A stretch of DNA of 5,017 nt. Origin: Rickettsiales bacterium (lineage in GTDB: Bacteria; Pseudomonadota; Alphaproteobacteria; Rickettsiales; JALZUV01). The position numbers and the translations under genes were made by a program. Of this stretch, positions 4,743 through 5,017 are shown in pieces. Location of the stretch: assembly GCA_023301245.1 (NCBI GenBank), contig JALZUV010000270.1, positions 1 to 5,017 of the forward strand, written 5' to 3'. Numbering within the stretch: the stretch's first letter is position 1; every line of letters starts with the position of its first letter. The notes beneath the pieces were generated by a model that had not been told where the DNA came from, made no database searches, and saw only the letters and a program-made list of their open reading frames with translations.

Positions 4743-5017
4743 ATGGAAAAATACGGAACAGAGATTCCAACCATGGGAATTATAGGCGAGAGAGCATTAT
4801 GGCGGGCGGTAATAACCCAAGCGCTAATGGATGCCTCCAGTCAATCGAAGAAGATGGAACTAAAATACGAGAAGTCACAGGCCCTATGCTGGCTAACCAA
4901 CAATGCGGAAGATTTTCGAACCGTATGCGAGAATGCAGGTTATTGCCCCCACTATATACGCGAGCAATCAATTGAAGCCATCAAGCGCGACTGCAAATGG
5001 CGCGCCCCTGCCAAGCC
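4743..5017 (+). CDS. N-terminal 91 residues of a small phage-associated-like protein (3' truncated by window)
   Basis: The frame is open from ATG 4743 to the window edge and is preceded by a consensus Shine-Dalgarno. Key features are ERALWRAVITQALMDA (16-31), a basic stretch SKKMELKYEKSQ (35-46), CWLTNNAEDFRTVCENAGY (49-67) and HYIREQSIEAIKRD (70-83). This arrangement (LWRAV..QAL.DA, then WL....DF..VC..AG, then a helix with R) resembles short helical proteins I recall near alphaproteobacterial phage genes. I cannot name the family and no function is established here. The second half could form a helix-turn-helix-like DNA-binding fold. Four cysteines (49, 62, 68, 84) are visible and might bind metal. 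It is divergent from the terminase operon, and that geometry suits a regulator of packaging genes, which is inference. Confidence 0.8.
   Translation, partial: MEKYGTEIPTMGIIGERALWRAVITQALMDASSQSKKMELKYEKSQALCWLTNNAEDFRTVCENAGYCPHYIREQSIEAIKRDCKWRAPAK

Noticed and set aside
4780..4971. Minus-strand open frame opposite the right-edge gene
   Set aside because: The plus-strand frame has a consensus Shine-Dalgarno and a patterned protein sequence. This one has neither.
1..5017. CRISPR array, tRNA or rRNA genes, insertion sequence or attachment-site repeats
   Set aside because: No regularly spaced repeats, no tRNA-like cloverleaf, no transposase motif and no long terminal repeats were seen by eye.

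Overview
The window looks like a phage-derived or gene-transfer-agent-derived (GTA-like) segment of a bacterial chromosome, probably from an alphaproteobacterium. The main clue is the portal protein on the minus strand. Its long central and C-terminal blocks read like the GTA g3/HK97-type portal carried by many Alphaproteobacteria. The host assignment is an inference from protein resemblance. Hand counts on sampled 60-base rows gave about 50-60% GC for the portal, about 47-58% for the large terminase, and only about 28-38% for the 290-residue plus-strand gene between them. The small gene ahead of the terminase is also AT-rich (one sampled row 32%).

Layout from left to right. Positions 1-152 hold the 3' end of an unidentified plus-strand gene, closed by a strong intrinsic terminator (179-210). 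A short AT-rich stretch with a tandem 10-bp repeat and a possible promoter leads to a small plus-strand unit. That unit is a 15-codon basic ORF with a good ribosome binding site (375-422), whose stop overlaps the start of a 64-residue ORF (419-613), and it ends in a second strong terminator (643-680). The minus-strand portal gene (679-1881) abuts that terminator. A 138-bp divergent intergenic region with several palindromes separates it from a 290-residue plus-strand gene of unknown function (2020-2892). That gene runs stop-to-stop into the minus-strand terminase large subunit (2893-4308). A 124-residue helical protein in the small-terminase position (4292-4666) overlaps the terminase start. 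At the right edge a divergent plus-strand gene with a consensus Shine-Dalgarno runs off the window (4743 onward).

The minus-strand genes are in normal head-module order: small-terminase position, large terminase, portal. Two things are abnormal. The block is split between terminase and portal by an oppositely oriented AT-rich gene with its own regulatory region. The block also stops after the portal: no prohead protease or major capsid gene follows, and the space is taken by terminator-closed plus-strand genes. This suggests a degraded or dispersed GTA/prophage head module, or a minimal packaging cassette, carrying a moron-like cargo gene. The most unusual parts are the AT-rich cargo gene and its leader, and the coupled 15-codon/64-residue unit.
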